The position numbers and the translations under genes are program-made. Of a DNA stretch of 16,340 nt, positions 10,354-16,340 are shown in pieces. Under the pieces are notes generated by a model, which had not been told where the DNA came from, made no database searches, and worked only from the letters and a program-made list of their open reading frames with translations. Source of the stretch: Pseudomonadota bacterium (GTDB lineage: Bacteria > Pseudomonadota > Gammaproteobacteria > DAOUQR01); contig DAOUQR010000002.1 of assembly GCA_030625525.1 (NCBI GenBank), positions 1 to 16,340 of the forward strand, given 5' to 3'. Position 1 is the stretch's first letter; every line of letters starts with the position of its first letter.

Positions 10354-10665
10354 TTATGCTTTAATTTCAGTAATTTCTACTGCAGTATAATTCTGACGAT
10401 GACCCATTTTCTTCATATACTGCTTACGACGTTTGAATTTAATGATTGTCACCTTGTCACCACGAGCATGCTCAACAACTTTGCCGACCACTTTAGCTTT
10501 ATCGAGATTAGGTTGACCAATCGAGATTTTGTCACCATCAGCGACCATCAAAATCTCATCAAAATTCACGTCAGCACCCGCTTCGAGAGCTAGCGTTTCT
10601 AATTTTACCACTTGACCAGGCGCAACACGGTACTGTTTGCCACCACTTCGTATTACCGCATACAT
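10354..10665 (-). CDS. rplU: 50S ribosomal protein L21
   Basis: 103 residues, the same as the E. coli protein. Binds 23S rRNA in the large subunit. Seen: N-terminal MYAVIRSGGKQYRVAPGQ, the ILMVADGDKISIG core and the KFKRRKQYMKKMGHRQNYTAVEI signature near the end. An in-frame ATG at 10686 would add seven residues, but the GGAG Shine-Dalgarno lies inside that extension, eight bases before the ATG at 10665, so 10665 is the start. First gene of rplU-rpmA(-obg). Confidence 0.97.
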   Translation of the reverse strand: MYAVIRSGGKQYRVAPGQVVKLETLALEAGADVNFDEILMVADGDKISIGQPNLDKAKVVGKVVEHARGDKVTIIKFKRRKQYMKKMGHRQNYTAVEITEIKA

Positions 10666-10707
10666 AATATTGACTCCAAAGAGCATTAATCGAAAAAACG
10701 GACGCGG

Positions 10708-10736
10708 ATTGTAAGCGATCCGGATCTAAATTACAA
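10708..10736 (-). promoter_or_regulatory. Probable rplU promoter
   Basis: Minus strand TTGTAA (10736-10731), a 17-bp spacer and TACAAT (10713-10708). The predicted leader is only about 36 bases. It is divergent from the rplY promoter, about 60 bases away. Confidence 0.6.
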
Positions 10737-10797
10737 CAGTGTTGTCTAATACAAATTTCAATACAAATTGAGAATTGCTGTGTTCGATAACGGACGT

Positions 10798-10826
10798 TTG
10801 CTTATAAGTTCACTTTACCGTATAAT
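10798..10826 (+). promoter_or_regulatory. Probable rplY promoter
   Basis: TTGCTT (10798-10803), a 17-bp spacer and a perfect TATAAT (10821-10826). Expected to drive rplY-pth-ychF-ispB with a leader of about 67 bases. Confidence 0.7.
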
Positions 10827-10840
10827 TTTGCTCCTTTTTT

Positions 10841-10863
10841 ATCTACCTGGTCGCAGGGTAGAT
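10841..10863 (+). other. Hairpin in the rplY leader
   Basis: ATCTACC (10841-10847) pairs with GGTAGAT (10857-10863) around a nine-base loop. It falls in the predicted 5' untranslated leader, between the promoter and the ribosome site at about 10890. It could be a regulatory structure or chance; no named riboswitch or leader family is recognised. Confidence 0.35.
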
Positions 10864-10899
10864 TGAGAAGAGAAAACACTATTTTTATTGGAGAAGACT

Positions 10900-11568
10900 A
10901 TGTCTGATATTGAATTAAATTTACAAACACGTAACGATATAGGGAAAGGTGCGAGCCGCCGCCTACGTCGTATCGCTGATAAAGTACCTGCTGTACTTTA
11001 CGGTGGTGAAAGCGAAGCGCAATCACTTGAAATAGAACATACGCAAATCCTTAAAGCGGTTAAGCATGATGCTTTTTATTCAAGTATTTTAGATCTGGAT
11101 GTCGATGGCAAAAAAGTTAAAGCTGTTTTGAAAGCGATTCAACGTCATCCTTTCAAACCTAAAGTCATTCACCTTGATTTCTTACGAGTCTCTGCGAAAG
11201 AAGCGATTACCATGCAAGTGCCTATACACTTAATTGGTCAAGACGTTTCTGTAGGCATCAAGGCAGGTGGTTTAATGCAACAATTGATGAATGAAGTTGA
11301 AATCAAGTGTTTGCCTAAAGACTTACCTGAACACATCGATTTAGATATCACTGAATTAGAATTGGATCAAACCTTACACCTCAGTGATTTAAAAATACCA
11401 ACAGGTGTTGAATTTACAGTAACGATCGATGAAAGTCATAACCCAGGTGTTGTTAGCATTAGCACACCGAAAGTGGCTTCTGCTGAAGAAGATGAAGCGC
11501 CTGTAGGTGCTGAAGCGGCTAAAGGGCCTGAAGAAGAAGAGGAAGAAGAAGCCGGTGATGAAGAGTAA
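10900..11568 (+). CDS. rplY: 50S ribosomal protein L25 (CTC/TL5 two-domain form)
   Basis: 222 residues. L25 binds 5S rRNA in the central protuberance. The N-terminal L25 domain (about 1-90) shows ELNLQTRNDIGKGASRRLRR, VPAVLYGG and QRHPFKPKVIHLDFLRV. The TL5/CTC C-terminal domain (about 95-185) shows VPIHLIGQDVSVGIKAGGLMQQ and IKCLPKDLPEHIDLDI. A strongly acidic tail with seven consecutive Glu closes the protein. This is the long form, unlike the 94-residue E. coli L25. An in-frame TTG at 10888 exists, but GGAG at 10890 lies within that extension and sits six bases before the ATG at 10900, so the ATG is chosen. First gene of the operon rplY-pth-ychF-ispB. Confidence 0.96.
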   Translation: MSDIELNLQTRNDIGKGASRRLRRIADKVPAVLYGGESEAQSLEIEHTQILKAVKHDAFYSSILDLDVDGKKVKAVLKAIQRHPFKPKVIHLDFLRVSAKEAITMQVPIHLIGQDVSVGIKAGGLMQQLMNEVEIKCLPKDLPEHIDLDITELELDQTLHLSDLKIPTGVEFTVTIDESHNPGVVSISTPKVASAEEDEAPVGAEAAKGPEEEEEEEAGDEE

Positions 11569-11599
11569 TTCTTTTTTACTCAATCATTCCTGATTCACA

Positions 11600-11634
11600 T
11601 TGTCTGCCAAGTAGATACACCGCTTGGCAGACAA
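11600..11634 (+). other. Long perfect hairpin between rplY and pth
   Basis: TTGTCTGCCAAG (11600-11611), an 11-base loop, then CTTGGCAGACAA (11623-11634): a 12-bp perfect stem in an 82-base intergenic gap. There is no T-run after it, so it is not a standard Rho-independent terminator. It ends 7 bases before the first plausible pth ATG. Possible roles are mRNA processing, 3'-end protection of rplY message or control of pth translation. Confidence 0.6.
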
Positions 11635-11650
11635 CACACGTATGACACCC

Positions 11651-12229
11651 ATGAACACCCCAATTAAATTAATTATCGGCCTCGGTAACCCAGGGCCAGA
11701 ATACGCAGACACACGACATAATGCCGGTGCCTGGCTAATCAAAACCTTAGCCACACAAGCGGGCAAATCCTTGCGTAAAGAAACAAAATTTCATGGCTTG
11801 TATACCAAAGCCATCCTCGATAGTCATGATTGTCATTTGCTAACCCCAACCACGTATATGAATCGCAGCGGCCAAGCCGTCAGTGCGCTGATGAAATTTT
11901 ATAAACTAAAACCTGATCAAATTGCCGTGGCTCATGATGAATTAGATTTACCTGCAGGTACGTGTAAATTAAAAATCGGTGGTGGTCACGGTGGCCATAA
12001 TGGCTTGAGAGATATTTTTAAAGCCATTGGCACACAAGAATTTTTGCGTATTCGACTGGGCATCGGTCATCCAGGACACCGTGATGATGTCGTTGATTAC
12101 GTGCTAAAACGTCCATCAAAATCTGACAAAGAGTGTATCGAAACAAATATTACAGAATTGCAAAACACGATGCCGGCAATCCTAACTGGCGATCTTGAGC
12201 GCGCCATGCTCGCGCTACACACTAAATAA
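11651..12229 (+). CDS. pth: Peptidyl-tRNA hydrolase
   Basis: 192 residues from the chosen start, close to the 194 of E. coli Pth. It releases peptides from peptidyl-tRNAs dropped by the ribosome. Catalytic and binding residues are all present, offset by three from E. coli numbering: N13 (GLGNPG), H23 (DTRHNAG), N71 (TYMNRSG) and D96 (AHDELDLP). GGGHGGHNGLRD also matches the family. The start is uncertain: ATG 11651 best matches relatives, and ATG 11642 is in frame three codons upstream. Neither has a convincing Shine-Dalgarno. A TTG at 11624 would lie inside the hairpin stem and is unlikely. Second gene of the operon, 16 bases before ychF. Confidence 0.95.
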   Translation: MNTPIKLIIGLGNPGPEYADTRHNAGAWLIKTLATQAGKSLRKETKFHGLYTKAILDSHDCHLLTPTTYMNRSGQAVSALMKFYKLKPDQIAVAHDELDLPAGTCKLKIGGGHGGHNGLRDIFKAIGTQEFLRIRLGIGHPGHRDDVVDYVLKRPSKSDKECIETNITELQNTMPAILTGDLERAMLALHTK

Positions 12230-12245
12230 TTTGAGGTAACACACT

Positions 12246-13337
12246 ATGGGTTTTAAATGTGGAATTGTTGGTTTACCCAACGTTGGTAAATCAACCTTAT
12301 TTAACGCACTCACTAAAGCAGGTATTGACGCACAGAATTATCCATTTTGTACGATTGAACCGAATGTCGGTATGGTCGCGGTTCCTGATGAACGCTTAGA
12401 CAAAATTGCTGCTATCGTGGTACCACAAAATATACTCCCAACCACCATGCAATTTGTTGATATCGCAGGCTTAGTCAAAGGGGCTGCGCTAGGTGAGGGC
12501 CTAGGCAATCAATTTCTATCGCATATTCGCGAAGTGGATGCCATCGCCCATGTGGTCCGCTGTTTTGTCAATGAAGATGTAACCCATGTATCCGGAACGA
12601 TTAATCCCATTGACGATATCGAAACTATTAATACAGAATTAGCACTCGCAGATTTGGCTACAGCAGAAAAAGCGCTGGATAAAGCTAACAGAAATAGCAA
12701 GGGTGGCAATAAAGAAGGCCTCTATGAAAAAGCGGTTTTAGAACGTGTGAAGGCGCATTTAGATGAAGGCAATCCTGTACGCACCTTATCGTTAGAAAAA
12801 GATGAACGCGTTGTTGTAAACCGCTGCTTTTTCCTAACAGCCAAACCGGTTTTATACATTGCGAATGTCGATGAAGAAGGCTTTGAAAATAATCCGTTGT
12901 TAGATAGCGTTATAGAATACGCCGCAAACGAACAAGCCACGGTCGTCCCAGTATGTGCTGCGATTGAAGCTGAAATAGCCGAACTTGATGACGACGACAA
13001 ACAAGAATTTTTACAAGAAATTGGTCTGAAGGAAGCCGGTTTAAATCGCGTCATCCGCGCGGGATACGGATTATTGGATCTACAAACCTATTTCACCGCC
13101 GGTGTAAAAGAAGTACGCGCTTGGACTGTTAAAATAGGCGCAACCGCCCCCCAAGCCGCCGGTGTTATTCACACTGATTTTGAAAAAGGTTTCATCCGCG
13201 CTGAAGTCATAGCATATGAAGACTACATCACATACAATGGCGAACAAGGCGCTAAAGACGCGGGCAAACTTCGAGTTGAAGGCAAAGACTACATAACAAA
13301 AGACGGCGATGTCATGCATTTTCGCTTTAACGTATAG
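12246..13337 (+). CDS. ychF: Ribosome-binding ATPase YchF (OLA1 family)
   Basis: 363 residues, full length. A TRAFAC-class P-loop protein that prefers ATP to GTP and binds ribosomes, implicated in oxidative stress and translation. Seen: G1 GLPNVGKST (9-17), [10 protein letters not shown]3 DIAG (72-75), and NVDE (197-200) in place of the NKxD specificity motif, the family's hallmark of ATP preference. A coiled-coil insert rich in Ala/Lys/Glu lies at about 130-175. The TGS domain at the C-terminus (about 278-361) begins near [17 protein letters not shown] and ends [19 protein letters not shown] lies nine bases before the ATG. Third gene of rplY-pth-ychF-ispB. Confidence 0.97.
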   Translation: MGFKCGIVGLPNVGKSTLFNALTKAGIDAQNYPFCTIEPNVGMVAVPDERLDKIAAIVVPQNILPTTMQFVDIAGLVKGAALGEGLGNQFLSHIREVDAIAHVVRCFVNEDVTHVSGTINPIDDIETINTELALADLATAEKALDKANRNSKGGNKEGLYEKAVLERVKAHLDEGNPVRTLSLEKDERVVVNRCFFLTAKPVLYIANVDEEGFENNPLLDSVIEYAANEQATVVPVCAAIEAEIAELDDDDKQEFLQEIGLKEAGLNRVIRAGYGLLDLQTYFTAGVKEVRAWTVKIGATAPQAAGVIHTDFEKGFIRAEVIAYEDYITYNGEQGAKDAGKLRVEGKDYITKDGDVMHFRFNV

Positions 13338-13346
13338 AATAAAAAG

Positions 13347-14315
13347 ATGGTTATTAAACAGTTACGTAAATTACTGGCAAGCGATTACGAGCAGTGTAAT
13401 CAGTTAATTGAAAAGCAATTACAATCCGATATCGATCTGATTGTTGATTTGGGTCATCACCTGTTTGATCACGGCGGTAAACGTATACGTCCTTTATTAG
13501 TCTTGCTCAGTGCAAACGCACTGAATTACAAAGGCAACGAGCATATTGATATTGCTGTTGCGGTTGAATTTTTTCATGCCTCCACGTTGTTGCATGATGA
13601 CGTTGTTGATGAATCTAATCTTCGTCGTGGTCAATCCTCTGCAAATGCAATTTGGGGAGACAAAGCCAGCATTCTGGTCGGTGATTATTTATTTACAAAT
13701 TCTTTTCAGCTTTGCCTCGCGACTAAACGAATAGAAATTTTACAAACACTGGCCGATGCAGCCCTCCAAATCACAACCGGTGAGGTGCAGCAATTAGTGC
13801 ATAGCCACCAACTTGATATGACTGAAGCGCAATATATAGATGTCATCAATAAAAAAACCGCAGCTCTGTTTGAAGCGGCCGCAAAAATGGGCCCTATCTT
13901 AATGAGAAGTGATGACTCGCTAGTTAACGCAATGGGTGATTATGGTTTACATCTCGGCAATGCATTTCAACTGGTTGATGATACACTGGATTATGACGCA
14001 TCAGCTGACAAACTGGGCAAAAATATCGGTGACGATTTAGCGGAAGGTAAACTCACATTACCTCTTATTTATGCTTTGAAAAATGGCTCAGCCGATCAAC
14101 AAACCATCATTCGCAAAGCCATTGAAAATAAATCCATAGACGATCTGGCGGTTATCCAAGAAATTATTCAAGACACCCAGGCCATTCAATACACACATCA
14201 AATGGCAAAATCAGAAGTGAATAAAGCGATCAGTTCACTGGAAACCATTCCATCTTCAAAGTATCGCGATGGATTGATTCAATTAGCGGAGTTTTCAATT
14301 GCTCGGGAATTTTAA
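13347..14315 (+). CDS. ispB: Octaprenyl diphosphate synthase IspB
   Basis: 322 residues, the normal length for long-chain trans-prenyltransferases. Adds isopentenyl units to farnesyl diphosphate to make the ubiquinone side chain. Seen: GGKRIRP (43-49), the first aspartate-rich motif DDVVD (84-88) in LLHDDVVDES, RRGQ...NAIWGDKASILVGDYL, the second motif DDTLD (211-215) and GKNIGDDLAEGKLTLPL. Small residues before the first motif (FFHAST) fit a long-chain product, but the exact chain length cannot be read with certainty. The ATG follows the ychF stop by nine bases with no good Shine-Dalgarno, suggesting translational coupling. Its position after ychF is unusual: ispB is more often divergent from rplU. 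Confidence 0.93.
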   Translation: MVIKQLRKLLASDYEQCNQLIEKQLQSDIDLIVDLGHHLFDHGGKRIRPLLVLLSANALNYKGNEHIDIAVAVEFFHASTLLHDDVVDESNLRRGQSSANAIWGDKASILVGDYLFTNSFQLCLATKRIEILQTLADAALQITTGEVQQLVHSHQLDMTEAQYIDVINKKTAALFEAAAKMGPILMRSDDSLVNAMGDYGLHLGNAFQLVDDTLDYDASADKLGKNIGDDLAEGKLTLPLIYALKNGSADQQTIIRKAIENKSIDDLAVIQEIIQDTQAIQYTHQMAKSEVNKAISSLETIPSSKYRDGLIQLAEFSIAREF

Positions 14316-14563
14316 ACTGTCACGAACACTATCGGTTACACCATTTACATGAATAAGAATGCTATTAGGTTCAGTATTCAAATAGTGGCAAATTTCATTG
14401 TATTGTTTTGCACCTGATGCTAACGCGTAAACTATTTGTCAATAACGATCCGTTTCGGCCATAAATAAATCCGTCCAGTCATCATGCGATGGTACTGGCA
14501 TTGCAAATAATTACATCTTAAAATCGCATTTAGCTTTATTTTTAAACACAAATAGCTTTTCAT
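14295..14563 (-). pseudogene. Small decayed gene downstream of thiD
   Basis: A good AGGAG (14576-14572) lies eight bases before an ATG at 14563, 20 bases past the thiD stop. The ATG frame gives only 44 unconvincing residues. If one A is restored in the AAAA run directly after the ATG, a protein-like frame of about 90 codons opens, starting MKKLFVFKNKAKCDF and continuing MPVPSHDDWTDLFMAETDRY, then YALASGAKQYNEICHYL and PNSILIHVNGVTDS. It is broken by TAA (at about 14513) and TGA (14441-14439) and ends at TGA 14297-14295. The end overlaps the convergent ispB tail by 21 bases. I do not recognise the family. It is probably the remnant of a fourth gene of the thi operon. Coincidence cannot be excluded. 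Confidence 0.45.
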
Positions 14564-14582
14564 TTTTATATCTCCTGAATTT

Positions 14583-15311
14583 TTAACGAGCTAGATATTG
14601 CCTAACATAATTTTTAGCCTGTTTTATAGACTGTTTTAAATTTTTAGATATTGCATAATTCGCAGCAATTGCAGATGATAAGCGACAACCTGTACCATGG
14701 GTGTTCTTTGCCATGATTTTTGTTCCTGAGAAAACGTGAATATCACCTCGGTTATAATCATAAAAAACGTCATTCGCTGTATTCTTTGTCGAGTGGCCAC
14801 CCTTAATTAAAACATTGGTTTTGTAGATTAATGAGAGTTTTTCTGCTGCATATTCTGGATCGTGAAAGTCTTCATTTAATAGCCGGCTTGCTTCAGGAAA
14901 ATTTGGTGTGACTAATAATGCCTTTGGTAACAAATATTTTTTCAAAAACTCAACCGCGTTACCTTCAATTAAAGAATGACCGGATGTAGCTATCATGACA
15001 GGGTCGATAATAATATTTTCAAGTTTCCAATCATCAATAGCTTTTAGGAGCACCATCATATTGTCTTTTGAAAAAAGCATACCTATTTTAACGCTGTTAA
15101 ATTTTGTATGACGACAAACCGCATCAATTTGCTGACGAAAAAAATTGGGCGAGATGGATTCTATCGCTTCAACTCCACGAATATTTTGTGCCGTTAATAC
15201 TGAAATAACGGTAGAGGCATGACAGCCATGATCATGAATGGCTTGAATATCGGCTTGAATACCAGCGCCACCACAAGAATCAGAACCGGCTATTGTTAAT
15301 ACGTTCAACAT
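14583..15311 (-). CDS. thiD: Hydroxymethylpyrimidine (phosphate) kinase ThiD
   Basis: 242 residues, ribokinase fold. Phosphorylates HMP and then HMP-P to HMP-PP, the pyrimidine half of thiamine. Seen: the N-terminal substrate loop TIAGSDSCGGAGIQADIQ (6-23), the VLTAQN motif, IIDPVMIATSGHSL (101-114), a TPNFPEA segment and the catalytic anion hole NTHGTGC (203-209). The frame stays open upstream to an ATG at 15407, but those 32 extra residues are just thiM sequence read out of frame. The ATG at 15311 matches the family's MLNVLTIAGSDS start and follows GAAGAAG. It overlaps the end of thiM by 32 bases, so translation is probably coupled. No fused ThiE domain is present. Confidence 0.95.
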   Translation of the reverse strand: MLNVLTIAGSDSCGGAGIQADIQAIHDHGCHASTVISVLTAQNIRGVEAIESISPNFFRQQIDAVCRHTKFNSVKIGMLFSKDNMMVLLKAIDDWKLENIIIDPVMIATSGHSLIEGNAVEFLKKYLLPKALLVTPNFPEASRLLNEDFHDPEYAAEKLSLIYKTNVLIKGGHSTKNTANDVFYDYNRGDIHVFSGTKIMAKNTHGTGCRLSSAIAANYAISKNLKQSIKQAKNYVRQYLAR

Positions 15312-16080
15312 AATTTTCTTCTTCGGGTAAATAGGATAATTGGTCAAGAAAGGATTGGGCAAATGTACCTGGACCGAAGCATTTTTTTTCAGCAAGCTCC
15401 GATGCAACGGTATAAAATATTAATGCGTTTGAGGCGGCTTTATGCGTATCCGTACACACCGCATGAAATGCAGCACTCACTGCCGCAAGCAAGCAGCCAG
15501 CACCTGTGATCGAGGTTAGCATGTTTGAACCAATATTATAATGTTCGACTACTTCACCGGTTATAACAGCATCCTCTTTCCCTGAGATAACCACCGTGCT
15601 GCGATATTGATGACTTAATTCAACGCCGGCATCGATTGCTGCACGCGTTGACATATGACTATCAACACCTCGCGTACAATCAGACTTTCTTGCAAGCGCA
15701 CTGATTTCTGATGCATTACCTTTGACTATCGCAATCGGATATTTTTCTAAAAAATCTAAACTTGAGCGAGTTCGTAATTCACTCGCACCGGCTCCCACCG
15801 GATCTAAAATCACCGGTACATTGTGTTGAGCCGCTAGTTGAATAGCTCGATGACAGAGTTGAATAAAATCATGTGTGATTGTTCCGATATTAACGACGAG
15901 GGCTAAGCTAATTTTTAACAAGTCTTCGAGTTCACCCTCTTCCTGGCTCATTATCGGCGATGCACCAAGACTCAACAAACCATTGGCGACCCATTGCATT
16001 GTAACCGCATTGCTTAGATTTAAAATGAGCGGTTTATTATGTTGAATTTTTTTATAGAGTGTTTTTATGTGTGTATACAT
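15280..16080 (-). CDS. thiM: Hydroxyethylthiazole kinase ThiM
   Basis: 266 residues, typical length. Salvages thiazole alcohol (THZ) by phosphorylating it for ThiE. Cytoplasmic, ribokinase-like, usually a trimer. Seen: the N-terminal NLSNAVTMQWVANGLLSLGASPIM block (21-44) that forms the thiazole site, VILDPVGAGAS (90-100), KGNASEI (120-126), VISGKEDAV (164-172) and the catalytic TGAGC (192-196), with C196 at the usual cysteine position. The ATG at 16080 overlaps the end of thiE by 16 bases, and the 3' end overlaps thiD. The middle gene of the thiE-thiM-thiD salvage cluster. No de novo genes (thiC, thiG) are visible here. Confidence 0.95.
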   Translation of the reverse strand: MYTHIKTLYKKIQHNKPLILNLSNAVTMQWVANGLLSLGASPIMSQEEGELEDLLKISLALVVNIGTITHDFIQLCHRAIQLAAQHNVPVILDPVGAGASELRTRSSLDFLEKYPIAIVKGNASEISALARKSDCTRGVDSHMSTRAAIDAGVELSHQYRSTVVISGKEDAVITGEVVEHYNIGSNMLTSITGAGCLLAAVSAAFHAVCTDTHKAASNALIFYTVASELAEKKCFGPGTFAQSFLDQLSYLPEEENYVERINNSRF

Positions 16081-16340
16081 GTGACTTTCTCTCTTGGGCT
16101 GTTTGCATTATCAATAGCAGAACGTAATGTTTTAGCAGCAAGATAATAATCACGTTGCCGATGAATCGCTCCAATAACTGCAACGCCTGCAGCCCCTGAT
16201 TGGATCACAGAATTCACGTTGTCTATATTGATACCACCAATCGCCATAATGGGTAAGTGAGAGAGTTTTCTGATTTTGCGCAAACCATACGTTCCCCAGT
16301 AGGTCTGACAATTGAGTTTTGAAGTGCTGTGAAAAATAGT
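16065..16340 (-). CDS. thiE: Thiamine-phosphate synthase ThiE (5' part outside the window)
   Basis: The last 91 codons of ThiE. The frame is open to the window edge, so the start lies beyond it; a TTG at 16283 is internal. It couples HMP-PP and THZ-P to thiamine phosphate in a TIM-barrel active site. Seen: TIFHSTSK (the family's GPIFPTxTK pyrophosphate loop), GLRKIRKLSHLPIMAIGGI with the VAIGGI strand, and NVNSVIQSGAAGVAVIGAI, the last phosphate-binding loop. About half the protein (usual length near 210) is present. It heads the thiE-thiM-thiD cluster. Any TPP riboswitch would lie upstream of the window. Confidence 0.93.
   Translation of the reverse strand, partial: TIFHSTSKLNCQTYWGTYGLRKIRKLSHLPIMAIGGINIDNVNSVIQSGAAGVAVIGAIHRQRDYYLAAKTLRSAIDNANSPREKVTCIHT

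Noticed and set aside
10666..10686. Upstream ATG that would extend L21 by seven residues
   Set aside because: The Shine-Dalgarno for the conserved MYAVIRSGG start lies inside this extension.
11624..11650. TTG start for pth
   Set aside because: It sits in the 3' arm of a 12-bp hairpin and adds residues not found in Pth proteins.
12509..13319. Three minus-strand open frames opposite ychF
   Set aside because: Antisense shadows of a conserved gene with no supporting signals.
15312..15407. 32-residue N-terminal extension of ThiD
   Set aside because: It is thiM coding sequence in another frame. ThiD homologues begin at the MLNVLTIAGSDS-type start.

Overview
The window reads as chromosomal DNA of an AT-rich (roughly 40% GC by eye) gammaproteobacterium. 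PilU, two-domain L25, the ydcH-type DUF465 protein, DsbD, IspB and the neighbourhoods rplU-rpmA-obg and rplY-pth-ychF are all typical of that class. The mix of short housekeeping operons, vitamin salvage genes and a decaying gene would suit a Legionellales/Coxiellaceae-like host-associated lineage, but that placement is inference. No CRISPR array, tRNA, rRNA, transposase or phage gene was seen.

Layout. (1) 1-1115: the 3' part of pilU, the accessory retraction ATPase of type IV pili. (2) 1241-2476: a lone AAA ATPase/DUF4143 gene behind its own promoter. That promoter carries two copies of an operator-like motif, and the gene ends in a strong, probably bidirectional terminator. (3) 2545-4521 (minus): groS-groL, driven by a promoter whose -10 abuts a perfect CIRCE element, so HrcA control is predicted. 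(4) 4709-6772: a five-TM membrane enzyme of the alkaline phosphatase/sulfatase superfamily with a Thr where the nucleophile should be. (5) 6804-7046 (minus) and 7186-8925: a DUF465 coiled-coil protein divergent from dsbD.

(6) 8976-10665 (minus): rplU-rpmA-obg, with a terminator-like hairpin between rpmA and obg. (7) 10900-14315 (plus): rplY-pth-ychF-ispB, transcribed divergently from rplU. ispB therefore sits at the end of the pth/ychF operon rather than directly divergent from rplU as in many gammaproteobacteria. (8) 14295-16340 (minus): thiE-thiM-thiD with overlapping reading frames, followed by a small decayed gene with one apparent frameshift and two in-frame stops.

How the genes fit together. 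Two divergent translation-related operons share a 234-base promoter region (L21, L27 and the ribosome-assembly GTPase Obg one way; L25, peptidyl-tRNA hydrolase and the YchF ATPase the other). GroES/GroEL and DsbD serve protein folding in the cytoplasm and envelope. ThiM and ThiD phosphorylate salvaged thiazole and pyrimidine, which ThiE joins into thiamine phosphate. The most unusual signals are the operator pair in front of the orphan DUF4143 ATPase, the gene remnant after thiD, and the long perfect hairpin before pth. I did not find a clearly new multi-gene system.
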